DNA of 64,000 nt from Neckera pumila. Lineage: Eukaryota > Streptophyta > Bryopsida > Hypnales > Neckeraceae. Positions 45,776 to 58,470 of this stretch are shown piece after piece. Positions within the stretch are counted from its first letter, which is position 1; each line of letters opens with the position of its first letter. Made by a program: the position numbers and the translations under genes. The stretch covers positions 6,946,501 to 7,010,500 of the forward strand of contig OZ018411.1 of the NCBI GenBank assembly GCA_963969595.1, written 5' to 3'. The notes beneath the pieces are model-generated. The model was given only the letters and a program-made list of their open reading frames with translations, ran no database searches and was not told the DNA's origin.

Positions 45776-46727
45776 CTATTCCTTATTCTTCTTCAGAGCA
45801 TTTGCAAAAGTATTAGCCAGATTAGAAGTAGTGGCATGCTATAATTTATACAGTTTTAGCTCCAATTTCCTATTCTCCTCACGATCCCTCTCACATTCTT
45901 GCTGATTCTTTCTATGCAATCAAAGAAGCTTCAATCCTGAGCTTCTCAATCTCTGCAGTGGACTCAGCCATTTTGTCCAATGTTTCCATCAAACTCCTAT
46001 CAATTCGGGCCCTCTTAGCTTCTGGTTTTGCATAAATACATTTGCCACGATCCCCACATAAATTAGCTGCTTCCGCTGCTGTTGTAGGTGGTGCCGGTAG
46101 ATGAAATTGAAACAACACGTGGTGGTGACTGCAGATGAGATGGCTGACCAACATCGTCATGCTCTTCGGAGAGGTCAATGGGAGCATTTGATGTACCCGT
46201 TCCTGGAACTGGCACACCTTGGTCCATCGCTACCGGTACTCCGATCGCCTTTGTTGTGAGGCTCAGGGTCTTGTCAATTTCGTCATACCAAATAAATTTT
46301 GCTCCATCTCTGTCATCGGTCCCTGTCTAGTTCCTAATCTTCTTTATTTTGGAGTAGTTACTCTTCAACTTCTCCCATTTGTCTGATAAGGACTTCACCT
46401 TTGGCCACGCTCATTAGGGAACTTCGCAATGAGTTGCTCGTGAATGCGAGCCTATTGATGATGCCTCATTGTCACAATGTTGCGAGCTTCCACATGCTCT
46501 TTACACTGTGGCAACAAGAATTTGATTGCTCTGTTGCTCCAGTGTCGCTCCTGTGGTGTAGGCTGTGAACTTGAGGGTGGAGGGGCACCTATAGGGATTG
46601 AAGAAATAGGAGCAGAACCACCGGAACTCAATCTAGTTTCTAACGGCGTTGAACTACTTGGAACCACCTTCTGTTGGGAACTCTCTTTGTCCAGGCTTAC
46701 AAAATTGAAACCAAAACTTTGAAACAA
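45776..46727 (-). pseudogene. Harbinger ORF1 (Myb/SANT-like), decayed
   Basis: Read on the minus strand, a Ser/Pro-rich N-terminus is followed by ERHWSNRAIKFLLPQCKEHV. This is the start of the Myb/SANT-like domain found in plant PIF/Harbinger accessory proteins. Later blocks in shifting frames include SLSDKWEKLKSNYSKIKKI, WYDEIDKTLSLTTKAIGVP, a SNAPIDLSEE acidic stretch and a coiled-coil tail (EKLRIEASLIA, NLANTFANALKKNKE). In-frame stops and at least one frameshift are present, and no ATG is found at the 5' end. It is convergent with the transposase, as is common in this superfamily. The partner protein normally helps the transposase bind the element ends. Confidence 0.75.
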
Positions 46728-46864
46728 TGAAATTACAATATGAATAAAAAATACTTCCTAAGTCCAACAACCAAACACTATCAAATAAAAATAAACCTCA
46801 ATCAAACTTCCTATCAAACTAAATGAAGCTCCTCCTTAAAACAAGAAGAAGAACTAAAAAAAGT

Positions 46865-47215
46865 CAGTTATTCCACCCTCAACCATCCAAACTCCAACTT
46901 TCTTATTTGAATATATAAAAGAAATAAGAAAAGGCCAATTAACTGAGAATTATCCCCCCGAACCAACCAAACCCTAACTTCCTTATCTAAGTATATAAAA
47001 AAATAGAAAAAATTAATTAAAAGAGAGTCCCCCTCCTCCAAGAAAAAACACCCAAAATCCAACTTTCTTATCTTGAGTATATAAAAAAAATAAGAAATGG
47101 TCAGTTAAATGAGAGTGTCCCCCCCTCCAAACCACCTGAACCTCAACTTTCTTATTTGAGGATGATATACAAAAAAAATAAGAAAAGGGCCCTAAATTGA
47201 GAGTTACCCCCTCCC
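46865..47215. repeat. Four-copy tandem repeat, unit 75-90 bp
   Basis: Each unit carries CAACTTTCTTATTTGA or a close variant, then AGTATATAAAA, AATAAGAAA and a GAGAGT-TCC end before a C-rich run. Units differ in length and at many bases. It lies next to the Harbinger ORF1 relic and may be subterminal to that element. Confidence 0.75.
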
Positions 47216-50182
47216 CCGCACTCCACGCATGTGAAAAACTTGCCATGCAACCTCAAAGCCCCCGCCCCGCTTGGTGGTGGCCAAACCCGCCAGGGCTTAA
47301 ACCACCGGCACACCAGACGGAAGCCAGCGGAGCGCTGGCGTACGCCAGCAGTTTATGGGCATACGCGTGGCCTCAAAAGCAAAGTGAGCCTCTCGGTTCT
47401 CGAGGTTGGTTCCCGTGTTCCCTTGCTGGCGGTCAATGTTGGGCAGTGATTCCAAAGCAGGCTAAAAATTGTTGGATTTTTACTTAAACAAACTGATTGC
47501 AAACTGTCCAAAGTGAAAATGAACTGGCCAAAAAAATTTGAGCAAATATTTGTGGCAGTGCCGATTTAGGGTGGCCCAAGCCCTTGTTCACCACAGAAAT
47601 GGGAGCCAGCCCCAACAGCGTAAAAGTCACCCATGCACCCTGCAGCACCCTGGCCGTTGATCTCGTAGCCGGACGGCGCATTGGAAGGTCTACATTTTGT
47701 AATCGGACGGCTGTATTGGAGGGTACAATGTTGTTGATGGCGGTTGCATTAGAGGGCCCAAAATAGCCTGGGCTAGGTTCCTTGTTGTCACCTTCACCTG
47801 CGCTAGGGGTATTAGGCTATTAGCAGAGTGTTAATTCTATCTTACTCTTGCTTGGCTGCTTTCAAACCTTGGTAATGTAACTTTGCTGTTGTAATCTCCG
47901 ATTAGTGGCGCATGGACTTGGGGCACCAAACTGTTGTGTTTGTTGTAACAAGTGTTGAGAGTTTCAAGCATCTGTAGCAATTATTTTTGTTTGAATTTTT
48001 GCAGCTAGTGCGCCAATTCTTCACTATGGTGCAAAACTGCAAATTTTTCCCCTATTTCTGCGCAGCAGATTCTGCAGTGATAGTGGCGCAGGTCGCAGGA
48101 AGTCAGTTTTGCAGATACAAATTTTTTTTTTTTTTTAAATTATTTAAATTTAAAAAAAAAAGGATTAAAGCTAACTATTTCAACAAGCAGTCAACCAAGT
48201 TGCTCAACTGGGGCCATTTTGAGATTGACAAGCCAAGCTTGAAATAGCTTAGCCTGTCAATCTAGAGCAGTCCTCCGAAGGGCTGCTTTTTTGTCTAATG
48301 GATATCACTTGTAGAAGAATAAATGGTCAATATCATTTATGTTACACATTTTGCATCCACATTCTTCATGTTGCATTCATATTCCTTCACGAATGTAAGT
48401 GAAGTAAGTACAATACACACATAATCAACATTGTCTAAGTTGCAACATGTACACTTGGACTAATTGAAGCATCACTTTTTTTTAAATATTGATCACACAA
48501 GATATACACAATAAAAAACAAAAGTCTATGAGAGACTACTATTGACCGTTTTGGGTACATTTAGAGACTATTCTTTGAAAATTTAGAATTTATTCATAAA
48601 ATATCCCAATATTACATGTAAAATGTATTGGAGTCCTCTTTTAGTTTCCAATAAGATTTATTTACAATCTTCATGTTCAATAATAGTAACTGTACTCAGT
48701 TAAGGTAAACCAGCGAAAAGCTGTCAACTTCCTATTTCTGCCATCCTATTTTTGGCCCCATTTTCGCCATTACACTCATCCAACTCCACTCACTTTCCTG
48801 ACAAAATCAGAGCATTGATATCACAAAGAATAATGTTTCAATTTTTCATTGGTCCATACTTACGTGCTAATAGATACATGGAAGGGTGGTTATGGGTTGT
48901 TAGTATGATGTTTAGGACTGTAGCCTACAAGCAGTTTTGTAATTTCAGGGTTGACACTTCAAAAATTCACAGAAATTACAATTTTGATCGAAAAATTATA
49001 ATTCCACTTGAGTTTGATTTGTAAAACAAGCGCACACCTCTGAAAAATATGTGCCCTTCTTGGAATTGGCCCCAATTTACTCAGATTGCAAATCAGGGTG
49101 GTAATAGGCTTACCTTAGTTGTAATCAGTGACGACTCTAGGTGTGCATACCTCAGACGGTGAGAAAAGAAGTAGTCGTGATTCCACTCCAGATTGCAACT
49201 TGCACTGCCTGAGGAACTGGAAACAGAAATCCCTGCTACAAAGGAGAAGGTGCGGTAATATCCACATGACAAGGCATTTTCACTGCAACAATTTCGATAC
49301 CGTGATATCCAAAAGGCTTCGTCCACTGAGTCGATCGATTTCAATCTGTGGGAAGTTGTGCCCACAGAATGGTCCGATGGTGGTTGTGACCAGCTGCCAA
49401 AATACACAGATAGTGTGTAATTCAATGGTCTCAAAGCATTCTTCCCAAGGCAAGAAAGACAACATATAAGTTACAAGGTGGGCATCCCCAAATGCACCAC
49501 TGACCCAAAACCGCCATCATCATTCTGTGTACATCTCCAAAACCAATATGTATCCATGTGGGAGCAGAAACAGTTCCAGAACCTCTACCAAAAAAAACTT
49601 TGACTTGTCATAACTTTTGCATACGGTATCTAAATGTCACATTATTTGGTGCGTTGGAACCTCCGTTCACTTGCCAACTTGAAAGTATGAAAACTTGACC
49701 AGTCTGATAAGGCACAGTAGCAAAAAAGTCGCAGATACCGCTGCGTATGTTACGAAGGATCTGTTTCGAAATGTGAGCTTGTCTAACTTAATGCCGAATG
49801 ACCGGAGCAGACGGAGTGGCAGAGGACGGACTTCGGGCCCTTCAAAAGGCTTCTTAATTTGTTGAGAATACAAGATAAGAATAGGGAAACGCCTTGCTCA
49901 GGTATCTTTCCCAACTTGTTTGCCACTCATGCTGAATGAATTGCACCTTTGGGACCAAAATGACAGAAAACTCTTGTCATTTTTTACCATCACTTCCTGC
50001 CGTGCACTCTTTGCAGTATACCGGTGGTAATTGATAAGAGAGGAATCTCTGTAGGCTACAATAATATCTGTATTAATTATCCTGTAGACAACTTTACACA
50101 TGCCACTGTTTGTAAATATCTTTACAAATGATGTTATACAAATCAGTCACAACTCTCTTATTCTCTTATTTGTAAGAAGAGA
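47216..50182. other. Intergenic, GC-richer island then AT-rich
   Basis: From 47216 to about 47820 the sequence is clearly richer in G and C than its surroundings and contains a perfect 16-bp palindrome, GCTGGCGTACGCCAGC (47334-47349). Open frames there show no recognised domain. The remainder is AT-rich. Confidence 0.4.
49595..49745 (+). repeat. Dispersed repeat, copy 2
   Basis: TCATAACTTTTGCATACGGT and CCTCCGTTCACTTGCCAAC match the copy at 34225-34385. Confidence 0.55.
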
Positions 50183-50304
50183 GGCATGTTTGCATTTGGT
50201 GTTAAGGAGTGTTGTTATTGAGGGTCTTAGGAATGAATTTAAACCTACTTCTAAATCAGATTCACATTGCAAACATCACTCCTAACACCAAGTGTAAACA
50301 TACC
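50183..50304. mobile_element. Small hairpin MITE
   Basis: GGCATGTTTGCATTTGGTGT pairs with ACACCAAGTGTAAACATACC over about 33 bp, with a loop of about 55 bp. The right end touches the TA target of the Stowaway-type element that follows. Confidence 0.65.
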
Positions 50305-50306
50305 TA

Positions 50307-50839
50307 CTCCCTCCGTCCCAAAGTGATTGTCCATCTTTTCAAAAATAGATGTTGCAAAAATGATTGTCCATTACTTCAAATTTAGTTATATGAAGATGAA
50401 ATTCATGAAATAGTCAGTATGTCACAATAAGAGTTTCAATTAGATGAAGATACAATTCATGAAATAGTCAATTTTAGTTACCCAAGGTGCTTATAATAAG
50501 CTGCTCACAAACTGCTCAAGAAAAATCTAACCGTAAACTATCTTCACGAAACCTTCATGGGATACAAAGACAAGATGGAAAACAATGCATTGCTATGCTC
50601 AGTATTCATTTTCGGTGGAAAAGCATAAGGTAGCGGGTGATTTATCAAATGAATTTACAGCATCAAATTTTCCGCTTTAAGTAGTTCAAACTTTAAACTT
50701 GATATTGCCATTTTTGCAAACCGTTGAGTAAATCAAGAGTTAATCTACATGTCTGCATTATTACTTTACCAAATTCTCAAATTTTACCTTAATATTGAGA
50801 AAAGTTTTTCAAGGGACAATCATTTTGGGACGAAGGGAG
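50307..50839. mobile_element. Stowaway-type MITE
   Basis: The left end CTCCCTCCGTCCCAAAGTGA and right end TTTTGGGACGAAGGGAG are the classic Stowaway termini, flanked by TA (50305-50306 and 50840-50841). It is 533 bp long with no coding capacity. Mobilisation would depend on a mariner-like transposase elsewhere. Confidence 0.9.
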
Positions 50840-50841
50840 TA

Positions 50842-53800
50842 AATAGTAATTTAATAGTAAAAATATCAACCTAAACTAAAGGTATATTCACACTTGGAAT
50901 TTTTTAATAGGTATTTAGACCATCATTCATTCGTAACCGGCGAACCGAGGTGGATGCAAAGCTAGCCCAAGTTACAAAAGTGGTATTTCCTGGAGGAGGT
51001 TTAAGACTATTCATAGCTCTCTGACATTGCAAGCTATTGATATGGGCGGCTACATAATATTAGCAAGGTTTCATCTCCCAAAATCCATTTGATGTTTCAT
51101 TTCTCGAATCAAAAGTTATAGACAAATTTCAGAGAGGGTTTGGAAGGGACATTTTATTTGACAATTTTAAACATCTACTCTAAATTTTGTCTATAACTTT
51201 TTATTGGAGGTTCAAAATTACAAACAAGTTTTTGGAGATGAAAGTTAGCTTGATTTATCAACATTTTTTTGGTTTAAAGTGTTTTAAAAAAGGTAATTCT
51301 AATATGCCTAAATAAGGTTTGAAATTCTACTTCACACCTAATTCTTACAATTGACGATGGGAAGTCAAGCTTTCATCTTCAAATTATCCCATATCTTATG
51401 AGGATTCATGATGAATAGTGGGTTTCAATATAAAAATGATGTCTCCACCCTTAACTTCTACAAATGTCAATGAATCAATCCCTTCATTTTAACATCAATT
51501 TTTTTTTATAGCAAATGGTCAAAGGACAATGGCATTGAAGCTTACTTTAACTTTCCATAATGTGAGTATTTTGTGGATGAGGACTTTGGAGAGGAAAAGA
51601 CACCTTTGTGAAGGCTACCATGAATTTTATGCCCTAGATTTGAATGATTGATAATTAGAGATGACCCTAATTATGCCGAATGAATGCCAAGTTGCCAACC
51701 CAATTCAAAACAAATGCTTCCATAAAACTTGCACCTTCTCTTCTTTGTTAGAGGTATTATGATTTTTTCAAACGCCAGGTGTAAATGTAGCTTAATTTCA
51801 ATGCATGACAAATACATTGACTATTATAACACTTATCATTTTGTGTCATTGACTCTAAATATGGTTTTTTGGTATACTACTCCATATCATTTTTATTATT
51901 GTAGTAGGATCCCTTTTGCATCCTTGAAAAGAGGCCCCTTATCAATACTAAAAGAAAATTATAATATACATTGAAGTCCAGCTGTTGAGTCTGCTTTATT
52001 TGAAAAAATCTATCACTCCCCAAGTATCTATGAAAAGATGATATCTTCTTATAAGGATTCCGGGAGGAATCGTGTACACTTATTTGTTTCACAATGCTAT
52101 GTAGGAGTATTCTTTGAAAGAAGGGGGATTTGCTTCCAATGATTTACTTTGAAGAAAAAGTAGGATCATTTCATTTACCACTTCTTTATTGGGAATCAAT
52201 GACTCTAAATAAGCTAGCGGAGGTCCTAAAATAAAAAACTTTTAACCACTTAAAAATATGGGAAAGATTTTTATATTCATCCCTAGCTTGTGGGAAATAA
52301 AAAACTTCCCCTTCTTCAAAGTACTCAAAGCAATATATTAGACACGTTTGAATAAGAACATAAGCTATGCTATTTCACAATATAATTGACATACCATAAT
52401 TTCACATTTATATTTGACCTGCCTTCCAATTTCTTCTTCATACAGTTGTCCTATAAATAGAAATTTGACCAATTATAAGAAAAGTGATTAAACATAGATT
52501 TGACAGGAAAAAGCTTCATACAATCCATTAAAAAGAATAAAGACAACCCATTTCAAATAATCCTAAAATTCTTTTATGTTTAAAATCCCAAAACTGCTTC
52601 AAAATACTAATTTCTAAAGCAAGATCAAAATCTTCATCAATATTTATTTTTTAACAAATCTAATTCTAGGATCCTTTTATTAACCTATTTAAGTGCATCC
52701 TCCCCAAATTTTAGAGTGAATGTCCCCACCAATTGCAAGTTCAATATCTCTAAACTTCAAAATGTAGTTTTGTCTTTCAAAATTTCTAGAAAGAAACATG
52801 TACGTCCTATAGTTTGCACACTTTGCCAATACATTGAAAAATGGGTTGAAAACATAGGTAAAACCTTTTGACATAATGTAAAAAATGGATGGAAAATGGG
52901 TGGAAAATGTAATGTGAAAATATTTAAAAACTTTCATGTTCATTTCTAAAAAATTGCAGAATAGAAGGTGTTATTAATGAAAAATAAATCTAATTTGCTA
53001 ATCATTTGTGGAAGAATCTGAGAAATGTAAATTTCAGTAGTGAGAATGATCTAGTAAACAAATAATATTTTAATTTTTATTTATTTTTTTAATTTTTATA
53101 AAATTTAGAGCAAAAGACAACTTTATATATTTTTTCTATCTTCCTTGTCTACAAAATAAAACTTCTCGTAATTTGTACCTCATTATTCATAATTGAGTGG
53201 TTCAAATGTTTTTGAGTAGGTATCAATGTATACAATTCCAAAAAAATAATTAACATTTTTACAAAAAAATTATTTTGTTGTTTGCTTTGACATTGAAATC
53301 AAAAAATGCCTTCTAACTTTTGCAATATTTACTGGTATGATGTGAAACAAAGCTTCACACATATACTTTAATAAAGAACTCCATTTCCAAAAAGGTATGC
53401 AAAATTTCTAAATTATGAAAAGCTTGCCTAAGTTTTCAAAAACCCGAAGTCCAAAAATTGGTCCTTCACGGGTTAATCACCACTCCTTCCAAAAATAAAT
53501 GAACTTTTTTTCTAGATAGATGTTTGAATATGAGTACAAATATGAATACAAATATGATTGTTGAATACATACACAAAGTAGATACATGTGTGTCCCATGT
53601 TTTTTGCCCGATTTTTTTGCAATGTTAAGACGGCAAAAATACATTAAAAATTTAGATTTAAGAAAATTTTGAAATAGAATTACTATCACTATTACAACAA
53701 CCCATTTCAATTCTCACTCCCTTGAAAAAAATGAAAACAATATCTAAGAGGCACTCCCTCCAAAAGAATAAATATGCATTCAAATTAGATTTGTTTTGAC

Positions 53801-54246
53801 TTTTGAGAGAATATTTGAAAAGGATAGTCTTTTGAGAATATTTGGAGTGGGCTTGAAGTGCTTTTCATTTACTTTCACCATGTATGAGACCTTCCTAACG
53901 CAATCATCTTTGCAATATATATGTACACTAGCTTAAAAGAGTCCATATGAGCATTGAGTATGGTCCATACCATAAGTTTGATTCAATTAGAAAAGACTCT
54001 AAGACCTTTGAAGGGGTTCTTTGATACGTTAAGGACTTTGACACAAGTCAAATATTATACCAAGGTATAAAAGTATGATATAAATTTTAATGCAATCTAT
54101 GCTAATAGCAAAGAAAAGTACAATACAAGTATTTTTTAAGAAACACTTTGCATTCAATCATTCCATTGTTATATAATGTGATTAATAGGAAGGAGCCATT
54201 AGCTTTTAGTTTTGCTTTCATAAATACATACATACAAATGCATGCA

Positions 54247-54281
<35 letters not shown>

Positions 54282-54537
54282 AGTTTAACAATAATTAAAA
54301 ATTTCTAGACCTTAAGGATTTTTGAAATTATATTAGTAGTCATAGAATTCCATGAGGAACGATAAGTGTTAAGAGATGAAGGAAATGATTTAAAATGCTA
54401 ATTTATGAAGCAAACAATTTTAAATGTTAAAATATGAACAAAAACATTGTGCCCTAGATGAAAGAGATGTATTATGTTATGTTGTATTATATGTAATGGC
54501 ATTATTTGATTACAATCAAACAATGCAAAATAAAATA
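50842..54537. other. AT-rich intergenic, no gene seen
   Basis: CCCTTTTGCATCCTTGAA near 51909 matches the unit C insertion at 21670-21852. GGTCCTTCACGGGTTAATC near 53461 resembles a right end of the TTAA family. A short TA microsatellite lies at 54250-54278. No gene was recognised. Confidence 0.4.
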
Positions 54538-55601
54538 CTCCCTTCCTCCCAAAATGATCTTCACATTGGACAAAATGTTCTAGATTAGAGTTGAAAATAA
54601 CATTTTTTGAACCCATTTCAAGCTATAAGTAGAGTTCAGTGCATTTGAGTTTTGAACCCTTTTTTAAAGTGGATTTTGAAGTACTTAGAAGTGAAATTTT
54701 GGGGGCATTTTCAAGGAGTACCATTAGGTACTTAATTTTGTGGGTGGTTTAGTATGGGCCCAAGACCATGTATGGATTACAATTCTACTTCCTAAAGCTT
54801 CATCTTCTTCAATAGAGCAACAATAAAAGAAATGCAAAAAAATGAGAACAAATAGTGCTAGTTGATTCCTTCAGTCATTTCATTTGTTTTTTTATTGATG
54901 ACTAGCAACTGGCGCTTGCTTTGCTACGCATTAAATATATTACTTTCATCAATTTTTGATGTGATAGAATGTAGATAAACAAAGTATGTATAATCTTTAA
55001 ATGAAAATATTGACATCCTCATACAATATTCTTTGAAAAAATTTATATAGTGCAATATAAATTAATTAAAGAAAATCTTTATATCATAATTTTTACAAAA
55101 TAACCTTTGCAAAGATGAAAACATTGCAGTAAGAAGAAATTAATCAAGTGAACAATGTAAGTAGAATCTTCACATTTGAATATATAGAGCAACAATAGCA
55201 GTTGGTGCTTCCTTATTCTTTAATATCACATTTTACAAAGACATGGAGTTTATCTATAGTTTTGTTGTCTGAAAAGTTTCTTTGAAATTTTTTCAAAAGT
55301 AGCCATTTGATTTTCAAATATTTCATGAAAAAAGTACATAATATATAGAAGAAAGTATCCTAAATATATAATGGCTATTACAAAAGCAATTAAATTTCTA
55401 TAATATTATTCAAAACGGAATTGTGATATTATAGAGGTCGTTGTGATTTTAGTAGTATGATTGCATGGATGGAGGGGAAACTACTACTTAGAGTTGTTTT
55501 GTTGGTCCCACATATTAATCAAAAGCCATATTTGATCAAGAATTTGACCAATTTGCAATGTCACAAAATATAGTAGGAAGATCATTTTAGAATAGGAGGC
55601 G
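54538..55601. mobile_element. Diverged Stowaway-like element
   Basis: The left end CTCCCTTCCTCCCAAAATGA and right end TCATTTTAGAATAGGAGGCG are inverted repeats over about 25 bp, flanked by TA (54536-54537 and 55602-55603). At 1064 bp it is long for Stowaway and may contain nested sequence. No long open frame is present. Confidence 0.6.
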
Positions 55602-57891
55602 TATATAATTAAAGTAAATAGTATATCAAAAGAGAGTAATTTGATGGTTAGAATTGATATCCAAAATTAACTATATGGTGATTTGTTTTTTACCATTATG
55701 ATAGAATTAGGACCTCATATAAAATCCAAAATAATATAAATGTATTGGTGTAATGATGTAACATAGCCAACAACATACCTTAAAAAAGAATGGATGAAAA
55801 TCATCTAAATGTATTGTAAAACCAAAAGGAATCTTAGTCATTCATAGGATATAAAATTGTCAAGTCAACTTCTTCAAATTAAACCTCCAAAGACCACAAT
55901 TTTCTAACTTTAAAATAACTAATTTGATTGATCATACTGCTGTGAAGATTAGATTGACTAGTGCCAAATATATTTCACTAAAATTATTGAAGAACATTGC
56001 ATGTGGTGGCACAAAAAAAAAATTAGAAAAAAGAAAGTCTCTATATGGCTTCACTGGAGTTGCCCCCTAAAAACCATGAAGCCCAATTCAAATGGTTGAC
56101 AAAACATTGATTCATTGTATTCTTCTCCATGGAATTGACTTATCTCCATAAAATCAACCTTTTACAATAAGCTAATCTTACTTCTAAAAAACCCACGAGA
56201 CCTATTTTGAATGGTTGACAAAACATTGGTTCATTATATTCTTCTCCATAGAATTCTCTTTAAATTCTTGGTGATGTTCATAGTAAGTTGTTCATTACAA
56301 CCTTTTGACCTAATTTCATTTGTTAGTTAGATTCCCTATTACTTCAAGTTATTAGCCTACTTTTGTCAAACCCAACAATTGATCAACTGTGGGTACAGAA
56401 TCAAAGGCCTTCCAAAAAAATTGGACTTCAGTAGTGTCTCCAAGATTTTGTAGGTCTTTTTTCTTTTGAAGAAATGGAAAATATCATTGCATTAAAAGAA
56501 ACTAGAGACCAACAGCCAAGCCAAAGCTGGCAAATGAAGAGATAAAAGCAAAAACAGAATAAAGAAAAACACAAGGAGAGAGACACAAACGAACCAAACG
56601 AACTAGGAGAAACAAATGGTAATTCTGAAGGTATTTGAAGTTTACACCACAACGATAGAGTTGATCAAAAAATTACGATAAAAAAAAAGAAAATAACAGG
56701 AGAAGGGAATCTCCCCATGACCCAATCTGGCACCCCCAGAACCCTAATGCAAGTAGAGGAGTCTGAAGGATCACAAAACTTCTCCCAACCTTCAAAATTC
56801 TGTCGAAGGAAATGTATCCTCGATGTGGTGGGGAATCGAAAGATTTGTCTCACACCAACGAACTGAATGAAGATTGCGAATTCTAATCAAGTCCATATCA
56901 AAAGAACTTTCCAATCAACTGATCACAAAACCATCGCAGAGTCATCTTTGTCAAAATTGACTTAAATGTTAATAAGAGGATTGCACTCAGGATGGCTTTC
57001 GTATTCTAGTCCGGAATTCAGACACACTCTAGTAAAACATGAAAACATGGAACTCATATGAGAAAGTCAACACTTAGTCCGCATTTTGTTGCAGATAAGT
57101 CCCCGAAGAGCCTCATCAACTATGTCAGAACACACATTCAGAATTGAGAAGACATCACCACCTCCTGTCATGAAAATGCTATAATAAAACCTGAAAAATA
57201 AGCTGGGTCAGCAAGTCCGGCGGTACAACCAGATGTATCAGTGGCTCGGCATGTTTTGTTTTTATTAACAACGCTCTACTTTCACGGTGCTTCGTTCATT
57301 GCAAGGAATTCTTACTTACAGTTGGTTTAGATCTCTTCATTAAGGATTCTATGCCTTAAAAAGGCTGCACTTTCACATTGCTGAGCATAACCTAAATGAT
57401 CGAATCTGTTCAATCAAGGGGTTCAGGGAAAAGACAACATAGCGTCAAATAAGGACACGCCATGAGATAAATCCATTATCCAATGGATGCCACTCCTACC
57501 GAAATGGGCTTCATCGAGGTTCTGATACAAAGCATCAAAGAGGCAGGTCGCTTCTAAGATTCTCACTTGAAACATGACCTACAATGGACTCCATTGAAGA
57601 ATTCAAGAATGCAAGACATAATTCACTGACTGCAATCCCTAGAGTACACCAAACTCTTCTGCGTGCATCATGCTCCTCCTCTTCCCATTCCAAAAAAATG
57701 TGACATTGTAGCATCGACAAGTAATTTTCTACCCGAAACCTAAGCGATACGATACCATCATATATGCATAAATCCTAAGAACGGGGGGTTTATCCCTACC
57801 AAACATGAAAAAAGACCAAAATTCCACTGCGAAGAGCATCTCCCAAGGTGATTTAGATAAACAAACCCTAAAAGGCTTTGCCAGCCCTTTC
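55602..57891. other. Intergenic before the L12 gene, no gene seen
   Basis: No coding domain was recognised. The last few hundred bases would hold the 3' UTR of the L12 gene. Confidence 0.4.
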
Positions 57892-58470
57892 TCACTTGAT
57901 GCTACACTTGGCCCCAGCGCCTTCCAACGTCTTCATCGCCTCCTCCGCCTCCTCCTTGCTCACACCCTCCTTCACCTTCTTCGGCAAGCCCTCAATCATG
58001 TCTTTCGCCTCCTTCAAACCCAACGCCGTCAACGTCCTCACCACCTTAATGACAGGAATTCTCGCAGTGGAAGGAACTTCTTCCAGCACCAAATCAAACT
58101 CCGTCTTCTCCTCCACTGCCGGCGCGGCTTCTGCAGGCGCTCCAGTGGATGCTCCGCCAGCTGCTGCAGGCGCAAACGAGGAAGCGCTCACACCTAGACG
58201 CTCTTGGAGCTTGTCCGTAAAGACTCTCGCTTCTTCCAACGTCAATCCCTCGACCTCCGAGACGAGACGATCCAGCTTCTCTGCATCCAACACTGCGGCG
58301 CGCACGGCGAACAACGTCGTTCGTCTCGCAGGGGCCGCCTTGAAGGAGAAGTGGACGCGCGCGGCGGATTGAAACTCGCCTGTTCGAGAAATGGAGCTCG
58401 CGGCGCCCAAACTCGCCGGAGGGGCGCTCACGCGGGCGGCCTGGGCCATCGCTGCTGCTGCTGCTGCCAT
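57892..58470 (-). CDS. RPL12: Chloroplast 50S ribosomal protein L12 precursor
   Basis: This single-exon gene encodes 192 residues. Residues 1 to about 58 are rich in Ala, Ser and Arg with few acids ([20 protein letters not shown]), fitting a chloroplast transit peptide. The N-terminal dimerisation domain follows ([19 protein letters not shown]), then an Ala/Pro/Gly hinge, then the C-terminal factor-binding domain with [34 protein letters not shown] and [16 protein letters not shown]12 dimers form the stalk of the large subunit and recruit translation GTPases. The chosen ATG at 58470 starts the transit peptide. The frame stays open for 72 more codons upstream with an ATG at its start, but that part is Ser/Arg-rich and probably 5' UTR. 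Confidence 0.93.
   Translation of the reverse strand: MAAAAAAMAQAARVSAPPASLGAASSISRTGEFQSAARVHFSFKAAPARRTTLFAVRAAVLDAEKLDRLVSEVEGLTLEEARVFTDKLQERLGVSASSFAPAAAGGASTGAPAEAAPAVEEKTEFDLVLEEVPSTARIPVIKVVRTLTALGLKEAKDMIEGLPKKVKEGVSKEEAEEAMKTLEGAGAKCSIK

Noticed and set aside
47197..47487. A 96-codon frame in the GC-richer island
   Set aside because: Composition and residue order look random, there is no recognised motif, and competing frames overlap.
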